This document shows, in pieces, positions 8,555-17,627 of a stretch of 64,000 bases of DNA. A model generated the notes under the pieces. The model was given only the letters and a program-made list of their open reading frames with translations. It was not told where the DNA came from and did not search any database. Positions within the stretch are counted from its first letter, which is position 1, and the number at the start of each line of letters is the position of its first letter. The position numbers and the translations under genes are program-made. Source of the DNA: Thermobispora bispora DSM 43833 (GTDB lineage: Bacteria; Actinomycetota; Actinomycetes; Streptosporangiales; Streptosporangiaceae); NCBI RefSeq assembly GCF_000092645.1, contig NC_014165.1, positions 1,364,001 through 1,428,000 on the forward strand. Direction: 5' to 3'.

Positions 8555-9138
8555 CCATAGAGGTAAGGAACCGGCCCGTCAACGGCGGACCTGTGATCGC
8601 CGCGGCCGCGCGGTCTGCGGTTCCCTGGCTCGCGCGGCCGGTCGGCAGGGGGCGATCCGGCCTGCGGGACGTGACGGTCCGCCCCGGCTCGTACCTGCTC
8701 AGCGGGCCGCGTCGTCCGGTACGGCGGGCCGGGTCGGGCCGTGGCGACGGTGTGCCGGATCAGGGGGAGTGGGAGCCGGTCTTCTCCCGGGCGGTGAGCC
8801 ATCAGGGGCGTGGCGGAAGTCAGGTGGGAGCGGCATGCCCGGCGCGCCCGCCCACCGCGGCCGCCCCCGGCATGGGCCGCGGTGGGCGGGGGATGTCATG
8901 CGCCGCCGGCGCCGCGCACCGGCGCGCCGTGGCCTGCGCGGGTGGGCGGCCGGGCGCGAGGCGGGCTCCGCGGGTGCGCGCCGGGGAGGCCCGGCGGGCG
9001 GCGCGGGCACGTCCATTGGAGTGCGCGCCACCGTGGGAGAAGCCCTTGGGCGCGCCACCTGCCGGAGAAGGCCGCGTGCCGTGACCGCCGGGTCGCGGGT
9101 GATCGGTGTCTTGGGGAGGCGGCTGGGGAGGCGGACGC
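8555..9138. other. Intergenic region without a recognisable gene
   Basis: 584 very GC-rich bases between the divergently oriented end of the YtrA operon and the 3' end of the SDR gene. Open frames exist in several phases but have composition bias only (runs of Arg, Gly, Ala, Pro), with no family match or clear ribosome site. Confidence 0.5.
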
Positions 9139-9894
9139 TCAGGCGGTGGCGCCGCCGTCGAGCACGAGGTCCTGGCCCACGGTGAACGCGGACTCCTCCG
9201 AGGCCAGGAAGCGGACCGCGGCGGAGAACTCGGCGAGCGAGCCCACGCGCCCGGCGGGCAGCTCGCCCTTGACGCGGGCCGCGCGGTCCGCCTCGGTCTC
9301 GCCGGGGCGCAGCGACATCGGGGTGTCGAGCGGGCCCGGTGTGACCGCGTTGATCCGCACCCCGTCGCGGATGCACTCGAGCGCCGCGGTGCGGGTGAGG
9401 GCGCTCACGGCCGCCTTGGCGGCGCCGTACGCGGCGAGGCCGGCCACCCGCAGGTACGGGCCGACGACCGAGCTGACGTTGACGATCGTCCCGCCGCCGG
9501 GCTGGGCGCGCATCGCGGCGATCTCGTACTTCATGCAGAGGAAGACGCCGTGCACGTTGGTGTCGAACACCGCCCGCCAGTCCTCCTCCGGCATCTCGGC
9601 CACCGGGCCGGCGAACAGCACGCCCGCGTTGTTCACGGCGACGTCGAGCCGGCCGTACCGCGCGACGATCCGGTCGACGAGGGCGGCGACGTCCCCGGCC
9701 CGGCGCACGTCGGCGGTGATCGCCTCGGCCCGGCCGCCCTCGGCCTCGATGGTCGTGACGGTCCCGCCGAGCGTCTCCGCGGTCCGCCCGGCGACGATCA
9801 CGGTGGCGCCCTCCCGGGCGAAGTCCCGGGCGGCGACCCGGCCCGCGCCGGTCCCGCCCCCGGTGACCAGGACGATCTTGTCGGTGAACCTCAT
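9139..9894 (-). CDS. SDR-family oxidoreductase
   Basis: A 251-residue classical short-chain dehydrogenase. TGGGTGAGR is the dinucleotide-binding glycine motif, NNAG follows at about residue 85, and the catalytic set is Ser in NVSSVVG plus YGAAK (Tyr and Lys). The C-terminus DLVLDGGATA is typical. An Arg after the glycine motif (VAGRT) suggests NADP(H). It starts two bases after the MFS gene with AGGAGG inside that gene's end, so it is the last gene of a TetR-MFS-SDR group. The substrate is unknown; it may modify the compound exported by the transporter or be induced by it. Confidence 0.88.
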   Translation of the reverse strand: MRFTDKIVLVTGGGTGAGRVAARDFAREGATVIVAGRTAETLGGTVTTIEAEGGRAEAITADVRRAGDVAALVDRIVARYGRLDVAVNNAGVLFAGPVAEMPEEDWRAVFDTNVHGVFLCMKYEIAAMRAQPGGGTIVNVSSVVGPYLRVAGLAAYGAAKAAVSALTRTAALECIRDGVRINAVTPGPLDTPMSLRPGETEADRAARVKGELPAGRVGSLAEFSAAVRFLASEESAFTVGQDLVLDGGATA

Positions 9895-9896
9895 GA

Positions 9897-11354
9897 TCAG
9901 GCCTCCTTGCGGTGCGTGTCGGTGCGCGTGGCGATGGCGGCGAACGCCGCGGTGAGGAGGAAGGCGGCGCCGGCCACCCCGAAGGCGAGCGCGTAGCCGC
10001 CCGTCACGGCGGCCGCCGGGGAGACGGCCCCGGTGCACCCGCCGGTGACCCCGCCCGGGCAGCCCAGCGCGGCGGTGCGGGCCGAGGCGATCGCCACCAG
10101 TACGGCGAGCCCCACGGTCGGCCCCACCTCCATCGCGGTGTTGATCAGCCCGCCGGCGATCCCGGCCCGGTGCGGCGGGGTGCCGGACATCCCGATGACC
10201 GTCGCCCCGGCGAGGGCGAGCCCGGATCCGGCGGCGAACAGCGGGAGCGCGGTGAGCACGATCGCGGGCCACGGCGTGTCCGGGGCGAGGAGGGCGAGCG
10301 GCGGCATCGCGGCGGCGGCGATCAGCAGCCCGGCGACGGTGGCGGCGCGCGGCCCGAACCGGCCGATGACCCGGGCGGCCACCGGGCCCATGCCGACGAC
10401 GAGCAGGTTGGGCAGGAACGCGGCGCTGGTCTGCGCCGCCGACAGGCCGCGGACCTGCTGGAAGTAGAGCGAGAGGAAGAACATGGTCGCCGCGCTCGCC
10501 GCCGCGGTGAGCAGGATCACCGGCAGGGCGACGCGGCGGGCGCGGTCCACGAGCATGCGCGGGGGCAGCAGCGGCCGGGCCGTACGCAACTCCACGGCCG
10601 CGAAGGCGGCGAGCAGGGCGAGCCCGGCGGCGGCCGGGGCGGGGCCGGGGGCGGTGAGCAGGCCGTGGCCGAGCAGGATGAGCCCGCCGGTGCCGAGCAG
10701 CGCCCCGGGCAGGTCGAGCCGCTCCCGGCCGCCCGCGGCCGCGTCGGGGCGAGCGGTGCCGGGGGAGCCCGCAGCGCGGGCGCCGGCGCGGCGGAGGGAC
10801 CGGGACAGCGTCCCGGCGGCGGCGACCGCGACCGGGATGAGCAGGCACCAGCGCCACGACCCGAGGCTCGCGACCAGGCCGGAGAGCAGGCTGCCGCCGA
10901 CCGCGCCGCTCACCGAGAGCGTGCCCCACACGGCGAGCGCCCGGGCCCGCTCCGGCCCCTCCGGGTGGACGCGGGTGACCAGCGCCAGGGCGGCGGGCGC
11001 GGCGAGCGCGGCCCCGGCGCCCTGGGCGAACCGGGCGGCGAGCAGCACCGGATAGGCCGGGGCGAGCGCCCCGGCGACCCCGGCCACGCCGAAGAGGATC
11101 AGGCCGGTGCGGAGCGTGCGGTGCGGGCCGCGCAGGTCGGTGAGCCTGCCGCCGAGGAGCAGCAGGCCGCCGAACGCCAGGCCGTAGGCGGAGCTGAGCA
11201 TGGCGAGCCCACCCTGGGTGAGGCCGAACTCGCGCTGGATCGCGGGGAGCGGGACGGCGAGCAGGGTGATCGCGGCGATCAGCGCGACCTGCACCGCGCC
11301 GAGCAGCGGGAGGACGGCGCGGCGGGCCCGATCGCCGGTGGTCACCGGGGTCAT
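9897..11354 (-). CDS. MFS drug-efflux-type transporter
   Basis: A 485-residue major facilitator, length and helix pattern consistent with the 14-helix DHA2 drug:proton antiporter group. LSSAYGLAFGGLLLLGGRLT is followed by DLRGPHRTLRTG, the loop 2-3 motif, and RFAQGAGAALAAPAALALV fits motif B and C regions. It lies 86 bases downstream of a TetR regulator and directly upstream of an SDR gene, all on the same strand. Likely exports a toxic organic compound; the substrate is not predictable. Confidence 0.85.
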   Translation of the reverse strand: MTPVTTGDRARRAVLPLLGAVQVALIAAITLLAVPLPAIQREFGLTQGGLAMLSSAYGLAFGGLLLLGGRLTDLRGPHRTLRTGLILFGVAGVAGALAPAYPVLLAARFAQGAGAALAAPAALALVTRVHPEGPERARALAVWGTLSVSGAVGGSLLSGLVASLGSWRWCLLIPVAVAAAGTLSRSLRRAGARAAGSPGTARPDAAAGGRERLDLPGALLGTGGLILLGHGLLTAPGPAPAAAGLALLAAFAAVELRTARPLLPPRMLVDRARRVALPVILLTAAASAATMFFLSLYFQQVRGLSAAQTSAAFLPNLLVVGMGPVAARVIGRFGPRAATVAGLLIAAAAMPPLALLAPDTPWPAIVLTALPLFAAGSGLALAGATVIGMSGTPPHRAGIAGGLINTAMEVGPTVGLAVLVAIASARTAALGCPGGVTGGCTGAVSPAAAVTGGYALAFGVAGAAFLLTAAFAAIATRTDTHRKEA

Positions 11355-11439
11355 GTCGGCCCCCTAAGTTACCCGACAGTTCATTCCAGAATCAGCGCAC
11401 AAAGAAGGGATGGATGAGCATGAGCAAGGCGAGAGGTGG

Positions 11440-12021
11440 CTAGCCGAGCAGGCGCAGCGCCTGCGCGGCCGCGTCCCGCAGCCGGGCCGGGTCGGGGGAG
11501 CCCTTCGCCATGATCCGCAGCCCTTGGAGCACCACGAGGAGGAAGCGGCCCAGCGCCACCGGGTCGCTGTCCGGGCCGAGCTCCCCCTGGGCCTTGGCGC
11601 GGAAGAGCGCCGAGGTCAGCGCGGCCTCCAGCGCCGCCCAGCTCGACTCGACGAACCGGGTCACGCTCGGATCCTTCGGCAGCAGCTCGGCCGCGGCGTT
11701 GACGATCATGCAGCCCCGCCGCCGGGAGTCGGCGATGCCCTCCTCGGCGTACAGCTCGACCAGGGCCCGGATGGCGGGCAGCGCCGGCCCGGGCTGGGAG
11801 AGCGCCTCGATCGGGTTCGGGGAGCGCGTCCGCAGGTAGCGGTTGAGCGCGGCCAGGTACAGGTCGTGCTTGCCGCCGAAGGTGGCGTACAGGCTGGCCC
11901 GCGCCACCCCCAGGTGCTCGACCAGGTCGGCCATGCTGGTCGCCTCGTACCCGCGCTCCCAGAACAGCTCCAGCGCGGCGTCGAGCGCGGCCTCCGGGTC
12001 GAACTCCTTGCTCCTCGCCAT
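11440..12021 (-). CDS. TetR-family transcriptional repressor
   Basis: A 193-residue regulator. The N-terminal helix-turn-helix reads ALDAALELFWERGYEATSMA and VARASLYATFGGKHDLYLAA (about residues 12-55), with a C-terminal ligand-binding domain. This FWERGYEATS/LYATFGGK type is common among regulators of efflux and reductase genes. The gene heads a same-strand group with an MFS transporter and an SDR and probably represses them. An imperfect palindrome with a CGATCG core lies just upstream. The single Cys in RRRGCMIVNA is at the position conserved in this subgroup. Confidence 0.88.
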   Translation of the reverse strand: MARSKEFDPEAALDAALELFWERGYEATSMADLVEHLGVARASLYATFGGKHDLYLAALNRYLRTRSPNPIEALSQPGPALPAIRALVELYAEEGIADSRRRGCMIVNAAAELLPKDPSVTRFVESSWAALEAALTSALFRAKAQGELGPDSDPVALGRFLLVVLQGLRIMAKGSPDPARLRDAAAQALRLLG

Positions 12022-12043
12022 GCCGTGACGGTAACACTTTCCA

Positions 12044-12055
12044 GAACGATCGGTC
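12044..12055. promoter_or_regulatory. Putative TetR operator
   Basis: GAACGATCGGTC, a palindrome with one mismatch (GAACGA against TCGTTC), 23 bases upstream of the TetR start. On the minus strand TTGACC overlaps it as a possible -35. Repressors with LYATFGGK-type recognition helices often use AACGATCGTT-like sites. Confidence 0.5.
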
Positions 12056-12196
12056 AAGAATGAGCCGCCGCGCACCGCGGGAGTCCGGCGTGGGCCGGGC
12101 GGCGCGCGGTGGCGGGGCGGGAGGCGGGACATCACTCGCCCCGATGGAGGTGGGGTGCGGGACATCACCGCGGCCCGGGGCGGGTAACGGTCGGGC

Positions 12197-12977
<781 letters not shown>

Positions 12978-13020
12978 CCCGATCCCGCCGCCGAGCGGTA
13001 CGGCCTTTTTCATCGCTCGA

Positions 13021-13040
13021 ATATACCCCCAGGGGTATAT
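13021..13040. promoter_or_regulatory. CstR-type operator before the rhodanese gene
   Basis: ATATACCCCCAGGGGTATAT: a perfect 9-base inverted repeat around CA. Its core is the reverse complement of the site before the repressor gene. It lies 92 bases upstream of the rhodanese start. Confidence 0.8.
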
Positions 13041-13131
13041 GCCGCCGACCGGCCGGCCGACCCGTGGCCGGCGCGGGCCGGGCCTCGCCGGGAACCGGGG
13101 CCCGCGCGCGAGGAGAAAGCGAGGGAGACCG

Positions 13132-13725
13132 ATGACCGAGGATCGTCCGCCGTCCACCATCGACGCCGTCACCGCGCGTTCCCTGATCGCGTCCAACCCG
13201 GACGTGCTCGTCGTCGACGTGCGCACCCCGCGGGAGTTCGAGACCGCGCACATCGAGGGCGCGATCAACCTGCCGCTCGACCAGGTCGACGCCCATCTGC
13301 AGCGGATCGTCAAGGACGCGGGCGGCACGCTGCTGCTGGTCTGCCAGTCCGGCGGCCGGGCCGGGAAGGCGCGGGAGAAGCTCTGCGGCGCGGGGCTGCC
13401 CGGTGCCGTGGTGCTCGAGGGCGGGATGAACGCGTGGATCGCCGCGGGTGGGCCGGTGATCCGCGGCAAGCCGCGCTGGAGCCTCGAGCGCCAGGTGCGG
13501 CTGGTCGCCGGCGGGATCGTGCTCGTGTCCATCGTGGCCGACCTGTGGCTGCCGGGGGCGCGGGTCGTGGCCGCCCTCATCGGCGCGGGCCTCACCGTGG
13601 CCGCGCTCACCGACACCTGCCTGCTCGGCATGCTGCTCGCCAAGCTGCCGTACAACCGCGGGCCCGCGGTCGACCCCGAGCGGGCGCTCGCCGCCATGCG
13701 CCGGCCCGCCCGGGCGAAGGGCTGA
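13132..13725 (+). CDS. Membrane-anchored rhodanese (rhodanese-DUF2892)
   Basis: A 197-residue protein with an N-terminal rhodanese domain (about residues 10-110) and a C-terminal DUF2892 segment with two hydrophobic helices (about 122-170), the arrangement of YgaP-type sulfurtransferases. The active loop is CQSGGRAG, with the catalytic cysteine that carries a persulfide. DVRTPREFETAHIEGAINLP is the CH2A/B region. The DUF2892 part ends in LLAKLPYNR. ATG 13132 has GAGGGAG upstream. It is part of the CstR-like regulon and probably moves sulfane sulfur at the membrane, supplying thioredoxin or the dioxygenase. Confidence 0.9.
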   Translation: MTEDRPPSTIDAVTARSLIASNPDVLVVDVRTPREFETAHIEGAINLPLDQVDAHLQRIVKDAGGTLLLVCQSGGRAGKAREKLCGAGLPGAVVLEGGMNAWIAAGGPVIRGKPRWSLERQVRLVAGGIVLVSIVADLWLPGARVVAALIGAGLTVAALTDTCLLGMLLAKLPYNRGPAVDPERALAAMRRPARAKG

Positions 13726-13772
13726 CCGCGATGCCGCCGTGCCGTACGGCCGGGCCGGCGTGTGCCTCCCGC

Positions 13773-13788
13773 ATACCCCACCGGGTAT
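13773..13788. promoter_or_regulatory. Degenerate CstR-type operator
   Basis: ATACCCCACCGGGTAT keeps 6-base arms of the regulon's palindrome but the centre differs from the other three sites. It lies 16 bases upstream of the TauE/SafE start, between site and start being GGGAGGTGG. Likely a weaker site. Confidence 0.55.
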
Positions 13789-13804
13789 ATAGGGAGGTGG
13801 CGGG

Positions 13805-14695
13805 ATGATCGCGCTGGCGCTCGCCGCCGCCGTGGCGGTCGGCGTCACCCTCGGCCTCTTCGGCGGCGGGGGATCGATCCTCACCGTTCCGCTGCTCGTC
13901 TACCTCGCCGGGGTGCCGCCGAAGGCCGCGATCGCGACCTCGCTCTTCGTGGTGGCGGTCACCAGCACGGTAAGCGCGATCGGCCACGCCAGGGCGGGGC
14001 GGATCCGGTGGGGGACCGGCCTGGTGTTCGGCGCCGCCGGCATGGCCGGCGCGTACGCCGGGGGCCTGATCGGGCCACACCTGCCCGAGGCATGGCTTCT
14101 CGCCGGGTTCGCCTTGATGATGGTGGCGACGGCGGTCGCGATGATCCGCGGGCGGAGGGCGCCCGCGGCGCGGTCCGCCCGGAAGCGGCGGATCGGGCAC
14201 GTGATCGCCGAAGGGGTGGTGGTCGGCGTGGTCACCGGGCTGGTCGGGGCCGGCGGCGGGTTCCTCGTGGTCCCCGCGCTGGTGCTGCTGGGCGGCCTGC
14301 CCATGGACGTCGCCGTGGGCACCTCGCTGATCGTCATCGCGATGAAGTCGTACGCCGGGCTCGCCGGCTACCTGCACGGCGTCGAGATCGACTGGGCGCT
14401 GGCCCTGGCGGTCACCGCGGCGGCCGTGCTCGGCGGGCTGCTCGGCGGCCGTCTCGCCGGGCGGGTGCGGGCCGACCGGCTGCGTAAGGCCTTCGGATGG
14501 TTCGTGCTGGTGATGGGCGCGGTCGTCCTCGCGCAGCAGGCGCCGTCGGCGCTCCCCGGCTCGGCGCAGGCCGCCGCCGGGCTGCTCACCGCCACGGTGG
14601 CCCTGGCGGCCGTCGCCCACGCGATCCTGCGGCACCGGCGCGGCGGTGCCCGGCCCAGGCCCGCGGCGGAGTCACCGGACCCCGGCGGCGGGTGA
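13805..14695 (+). CDS. TauE/SafE-family sulfur anion permease
   Basis: A 296-residue membrane protein with about eight helices in two repeated halves. The repeat signatures are GLFGGGGSILTVPLLVYL (N-half) and GLVGAGGGFLVVPALVLL (C-half), diagnostic of TauE/SafE (formerly DUF81), whose members move sulfite, sulfonates or thiosulfate. A strong GGGAGGTGG precedes the ATG. It sits between the rhodanese and thioredoxin genes of the CstR-like regulon, so the likely job is to export sulfite or thiosulfate made during persulfide oxidation. Direction and substrate are inferred. Confidence 0.88.
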   Translation: MIALALAAAVAVGVTLGLFGGGGSILTVPLLVYLAGVPPKAAIATSLFVVAVTSTVSAIGHARAGRIRWGTGLVFGAAGMAGAYAGGLIGPHLPEAWLLAGFALMMVATAVAMIRGRRAPAARSARKRRIGHVIAEGVVVGVVTGLVGAGGGFLVVPALVLLGGLPMDVAVGTSLIVIAMKSYAGLAGYLHGVEIDWALALAVTAAAVLGGLLGGRLAGRVRADRLRKAFGWFVLVMGAVVLAQQAPSALPGSAQAAAGLLTATVALAAVAHAILRHRRGGARPRPAAESPDPGGG

Positions 14696-14717
14696 GACCC
14701 CGATCGGAGGAAGGAAC

Positions 14718-15083
14718 ATGCTCGTCGACCTGACCAAGGACAACTGGAGCACGACGGTCCAGTCGGACGGCATCGTGCTCGTGGACTTCTGGGCTCCGTG
14801 GTGCGGCCCGTGCCGGCTGTTCGGCCCGATCTTCGAGGCTGCCGCCGGCCGCCACCCGGACATCGTGTTCGGGAAGGTCAACACCGAGGAGCAGCCGCAG
14901 CTCGCCGCCGCCTACGGCATCAGCGCGATCCCCACGCTGATGGCGATCCGGGACGGCATCGTGGTCTTCGCGCAGGCGGGGGCGCTTCCCGAGGCCGCGC
15001 TCGAGCAGCTCATCGCCCAGGTGCGGGCGCTCGACATGGACGAGGTCCGCCGCCGGATGGCCGCGCAGCCGGCGCAGGGCTGA
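14718..15083 (+). CDS. trx: Thioredoxin
   Basis: A 121-residue thioredoxin with the canonical site FWAPWCGPCR (Cys about residues 33 and 36), the cis-Pro in AIPTL and the usual fold length plus a short C-terminal helix. GGAGGAAGG precedes ATG 14718, and it follows the permease gene by 22 bases, so it is in that operon. In sulfide-stress regulons such a thioredoxin reduces persulfides on rhodanese or on small thiols, releasing sulfide or resetting the enzyme. Unlike a housekeeping TrxA it is not next to trxB. Confidence 0.9.
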   Translation: MLVDLTKDNWSTTVQSDGIVLVDFWAPWCGPCRLFGPIFEAAAGRHPDIVFGKVNTEEQPQLAAAYGISAIPTLMAIRDGIVVFAQAGALPEAALEQLIAQVRALDMDEVRRRMAAQPAQG

Positions 15084-15159
15084 CGGGGCCGGGCGCCGGC
15101 GGACCGACGGCCGACGCCGGCGCACGCCCGCCGTACCCCGGCCGTCATCTGAGCTCTTA

Positions 15160-15175
15160 ATACCCCCAGGGGTAT
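15160..15175. promoter_or_regulatory. CstR-type operator before the dioxygenase gene
   Basis: ATACCCCCAGGGGTAT, perfect 7-base arms around CA. TATCTT at 15173-15178 could be the -10, so the site would block polymerase. The dioxygenase start follows 18 bases later after AAGGAGGGTGAG. Confidence 0.8.
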
Positions 15176-15192
15176 CTTGCAAGGAGGGTGAG

Positions 15193-16575
15193 ATGAAGTT
15201 CATCCAGTACTACCTCGAGTGCCTGTCCCACGCGTCGTACCTGATCGGGGACGAGACGACCGGCCGCGCCGTGATCGTGGACCCCAGGCGGGACATCTCC
15301 GAGTACGTCGCCGACGCCGAGGCGCACGGTCTCCGGATCGAAGGGGTGATCAACACCCACTTCCACGCGGACTTCATCGCCGGCCACCTGGAGATGGCCG
15401 CGCGCACCGGCGCCTGGATCGGGTACGGGAGCAAGGCCGAGGCCGAGTACCCGATCCGCCGGCTCGCCGACGGCGAGCGGATCGAGCTCGGCGACGTCGT
15501 CCTGGAGATCATGGAGACGCCCGGGCACACCCCCGAGTCGATCAGCATCCTGGTCTACGAGCACGCCGATGACGCCGTGCCGTACGGCGTGCTGACCGGC
15601 GACACGCTCTTCATCGGCGACGTGGGCCGCCCCGACCTGCTCGCCTCGCTCGGCAAGACCGCCGACGAGCTCGGCCGGATGCTCTACCGGAGCGTGCGCC
15701 GGCTCATGGAGCTGCCGGACGAGGTCCGGGTGTTCCCCGCGCACGGCGCCGGCTCGGCCTGCGGCAAGAACCTCTCCGCCGAGCTGCAGTCGACCATCGG
15801 CAAGCAGCGGCGCACCAACTACGCGTGCGCGCCGATGAGCGAGGACGAGTTCGTGGCCCTCGTCACCGAGGGCCAGCCGTCCGCGCCCGGCTACTTCGTG
15901 TACGACGCCGTGCTCAACCGCAAGAACCACGACCTGCTCGACGTCGACGCGCACGCCCGGCCGCTCGGGATCGAGGAGTTCCTCGCCCGCCGCGACGCCG
16001 GGGCGGTCATCGTCGACGCCCGGTCCGAGGAGGACTTCGCCCGCGGCCACCTGCGCGGCTCGCTCAACGTGCCCGTGGACGGGCGCTTCGCCGAGCGGGC
16101 GGGCATGGTCGTGGAGCCGGGCAGCGAGATCATCGTCGTCGCCCCGCAGAACCGGGAGCTCGAGGTGATCACCCGGCTCGGCCGGATCGGCTTCGACACC
16201 GTCACCGGGTACCTGCGCCGGCCGGAGGCCGCGCTCCGCGCCGTGCCGGGCGAGGTCGCCCAGGCGGAGCGGGTCACGGTCGAGGAGCTGCGGCAGGCGC
16301 TGGCGGACGCGGAACCCCCGGTCCTGCTCGACGTGCGCAACGTGGGGGAGGTGGCCCTCGGCGCGATCGAGGGCGCGCTCACCATCCCGCTCGCCGAGCT
16401 GCCGCGGCGGCTCGACGAGGTGCCGGCCGATCGTCCCGTGGTGGTCTACTGCGCGAGCGGGTCGCGCTCGTCGACCGCGGCGAGCCTGCTCCGCCGCGCC
16501 GGCCGGGAGCGGGTCTCCGACCTGATCGGCGGCTACCAGGCCTGGCAGGACGCCCACGCGCCCACCGCGGCGTGA
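15193..16575 (+). CDS. cstB: Persulfide dioxygenase-rhodanese fusion (CstB-like)
   Basis: A 460-residue three-domain protein. The N-terminal metallo-beta-lactamase domain (about 1-235) has THFHADFIAGH and TGDTLFIGDVGRPD, the metal and active-site motifs of the ETHE1-type non-haem iron persulfide dioxygenases. A first rhodanese-like domain (about 258-350) has APQNRE where the catalytic Cys loop should be, so it is inactive. A second rhodanese domain (about 360-458) keeps the active loop CASGSRSS. This active-site order, dioxygenase, dead rhodanese, live rhodanese, is that of Staphylococcus CstB, which turns persulfide into thiosulfate. An operator of the CstR type lies directly upstream. The symbol is by analogy. 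Confidence 0.9.
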   Translation: MKFIQYYLECLSHASYLIGDETTGRAVIVDPRRDISEYVADAEAHGLRIEGVINTHFHADFIAGHLEMAARTGAWIGYGSKAEAEYPIRRLADGERIELGDVVLEIMETPGHTPESISILVYEHADDAVPYGVLTGDTLFIGDVGRPDLLASLGKTADELGRMLYRSVRRLMELPDEVRVFPAHGAGSACGKNLSAELQSTIGKQRRTNYACAPMSEDEFVALVTEGQPSAPGYFVYDAVLNRKNHDLLDVDAHARPLGIEEFLARRDAGAVIVDARSEEDFARGHLRGSLNVPVDGRFAERAGMVVEPGSEIIVVAPQNRELEVITRLGRIGFDTVTGYLRRPEAALRAVPGEVAQAERVTVEELRQALADAEPPVLLDVRNVGEVALGAIEGALTIPLAELPRRLDEVPADRPVVVYCASGSRSSTAASLLRRAGRERVSDLIGGYQAWQDAHAPTAA

Positions 16576-17274
16576 CCGCGGCGCCGCCGGAGGCCCGGCC
16601 GCACCGCACCGGCCCCGTCCGGGGCGGTACGGGGTCAGCGGCGGGCCCCCGGCCCCACATCGACCCCGGGGATGGCATGCGGGGAAGGCCGCGTGACGTC
16701 CCCGGGGTCTCGCGTATGCACGGCCGCGCGGGCCGGTACGGCATGCGGCGGGCCGTACCGCGGTGCCCGAGCGCGGGAGGCGAGGGCGGTACGCGGCGCA
16801 CAGGCGGCGGCCGGTGCTGGCCGGACCGGGGCCGTCACCAAGGCCAGGTACGGAGCGCCGTGGGCGGCCCGCTCACCGGGCCGTGGACGACCGGACCCCG
16901 AGGAGGTCAAGGGGTAGCGCGGTGTGCGCGATCAGGGGCACGGCGGTGTGGAGCGTCACCGGCCGCAGCGATCCTGTGTGGCCGGCCATGGGGACCCCGT
17001 CACCGGGCCGCTGTGAGAACGTAAGGCCGCTGCGAGAACGTAAGGGTGTTCCGGGTGCGGGCGTCGCCGGCCGCAGAGTGTGATCTCGTGTGGGCGGTCC
17101 CTGGGGATCCCGTCACCGGCCACGGCGAGAACGTGAGGAAAAGGTGTGTGGCCGGCCGTTGGGCCCGGTCACCGGCCGTGGCGTGAACCGTGCGGAAGGC
17201 GTTCCGGGTGTGTGACCGCCGCCGGCCGCGGACGCGATCCGGCGTGGCCGGCGGCCCGGCCCGTGGTCGCTGAG
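16576..17274. other. Long intergenic region, no gene recognised
   Basis: 699 bases between the dioxygenase gene and a tRNA. The first 380 bases show no coding or structural signal. The last 320 hold the degenerate repeat array listed separately. Confidence 0.5.
16955..17195. repeat. Degenerate GTCACCGGCC repeat array
   Basis: GTCACCGG or close variants occur at 16955, 16999, 17063, 17112 and 17168, spaced 44-64 bases. Three copies continue into a GAGAACGT(A/G)AGG-like tail (16999, 17112 and, decayed, 17168), and the 16955 and 17063 copies share GCCGCAG with a TGTGTGG or CGTGTGG end. Unit spacing is irregular and units are diverged, so it is not a CRISPR array. It lies on the 3' side of the tRNA gene. 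Confidence 0.55.
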
Positions 17275-17351
17275 TGGTAGGGCGGGTGGGACTTGAACCC
17301 ACGACCCACGGATTATGAGTCCGATGCTCTGACCGGCTGAGCTACCGCCCC
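17275..17351 (-). tRNA. tRNA with CAU anticodon (elongator Met or Ile2)
   Basis: A 77-base cloverleaf with encoded CCA (17275-17277). Acceptor GGGGCGG pairs with CCGCCCT; D stem GCTC/GAGC; anticodon loop CTCATAA gives CAU; T arm GTGGG-TTCAAGT-CCCAC. It lacks the initiator C1-A72 mismatch. Two oddities are a G1-U72 wobble at the end of the acceptor stem and a U27-U43 mismatch at the top of the anticodon stem. Whether C34 is changed to lysidine (Ile2) cannot be read from the sequence. Confidence 0.92.
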
Positions 17352-17627
17352 GCAAAGGAGGAGTCTCTCACAATCTAACGGGTGCGTGGATCTCGCCGGT
17401 ACGATCTTCCGCCTCCGGCTCCGGGCCGGCGCGATCGCCCAGGTCAGACGCTGTCGCGACCGGCGATGACCTTCGGCATCCGGGCGCGGCCGGGCGCCGG
17501 GACGCCGCATGCGCCGGTACCAAGAATCCCCTAACGCCACACCCCTACGAGGCATTCCCGGGCGTTATGCACGAAATGTCCGGGTATTGCCCGCAATGGA
17601 GATGTTGTCAGCGCTCAAGGGGGTGCT

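Noticed and set aside
8593-9084. Possible gene of about 160 codons between the YtrA operon and the SDR gene
   Set aside because: Product is compositionally biased with no motif, and overlapping frames of similar length exist in the other phases.
16955-17195. CRISPR array
   Set aside because: Repeat units differ in sequence and spacing, there are no uniform spacers and no cas genes.
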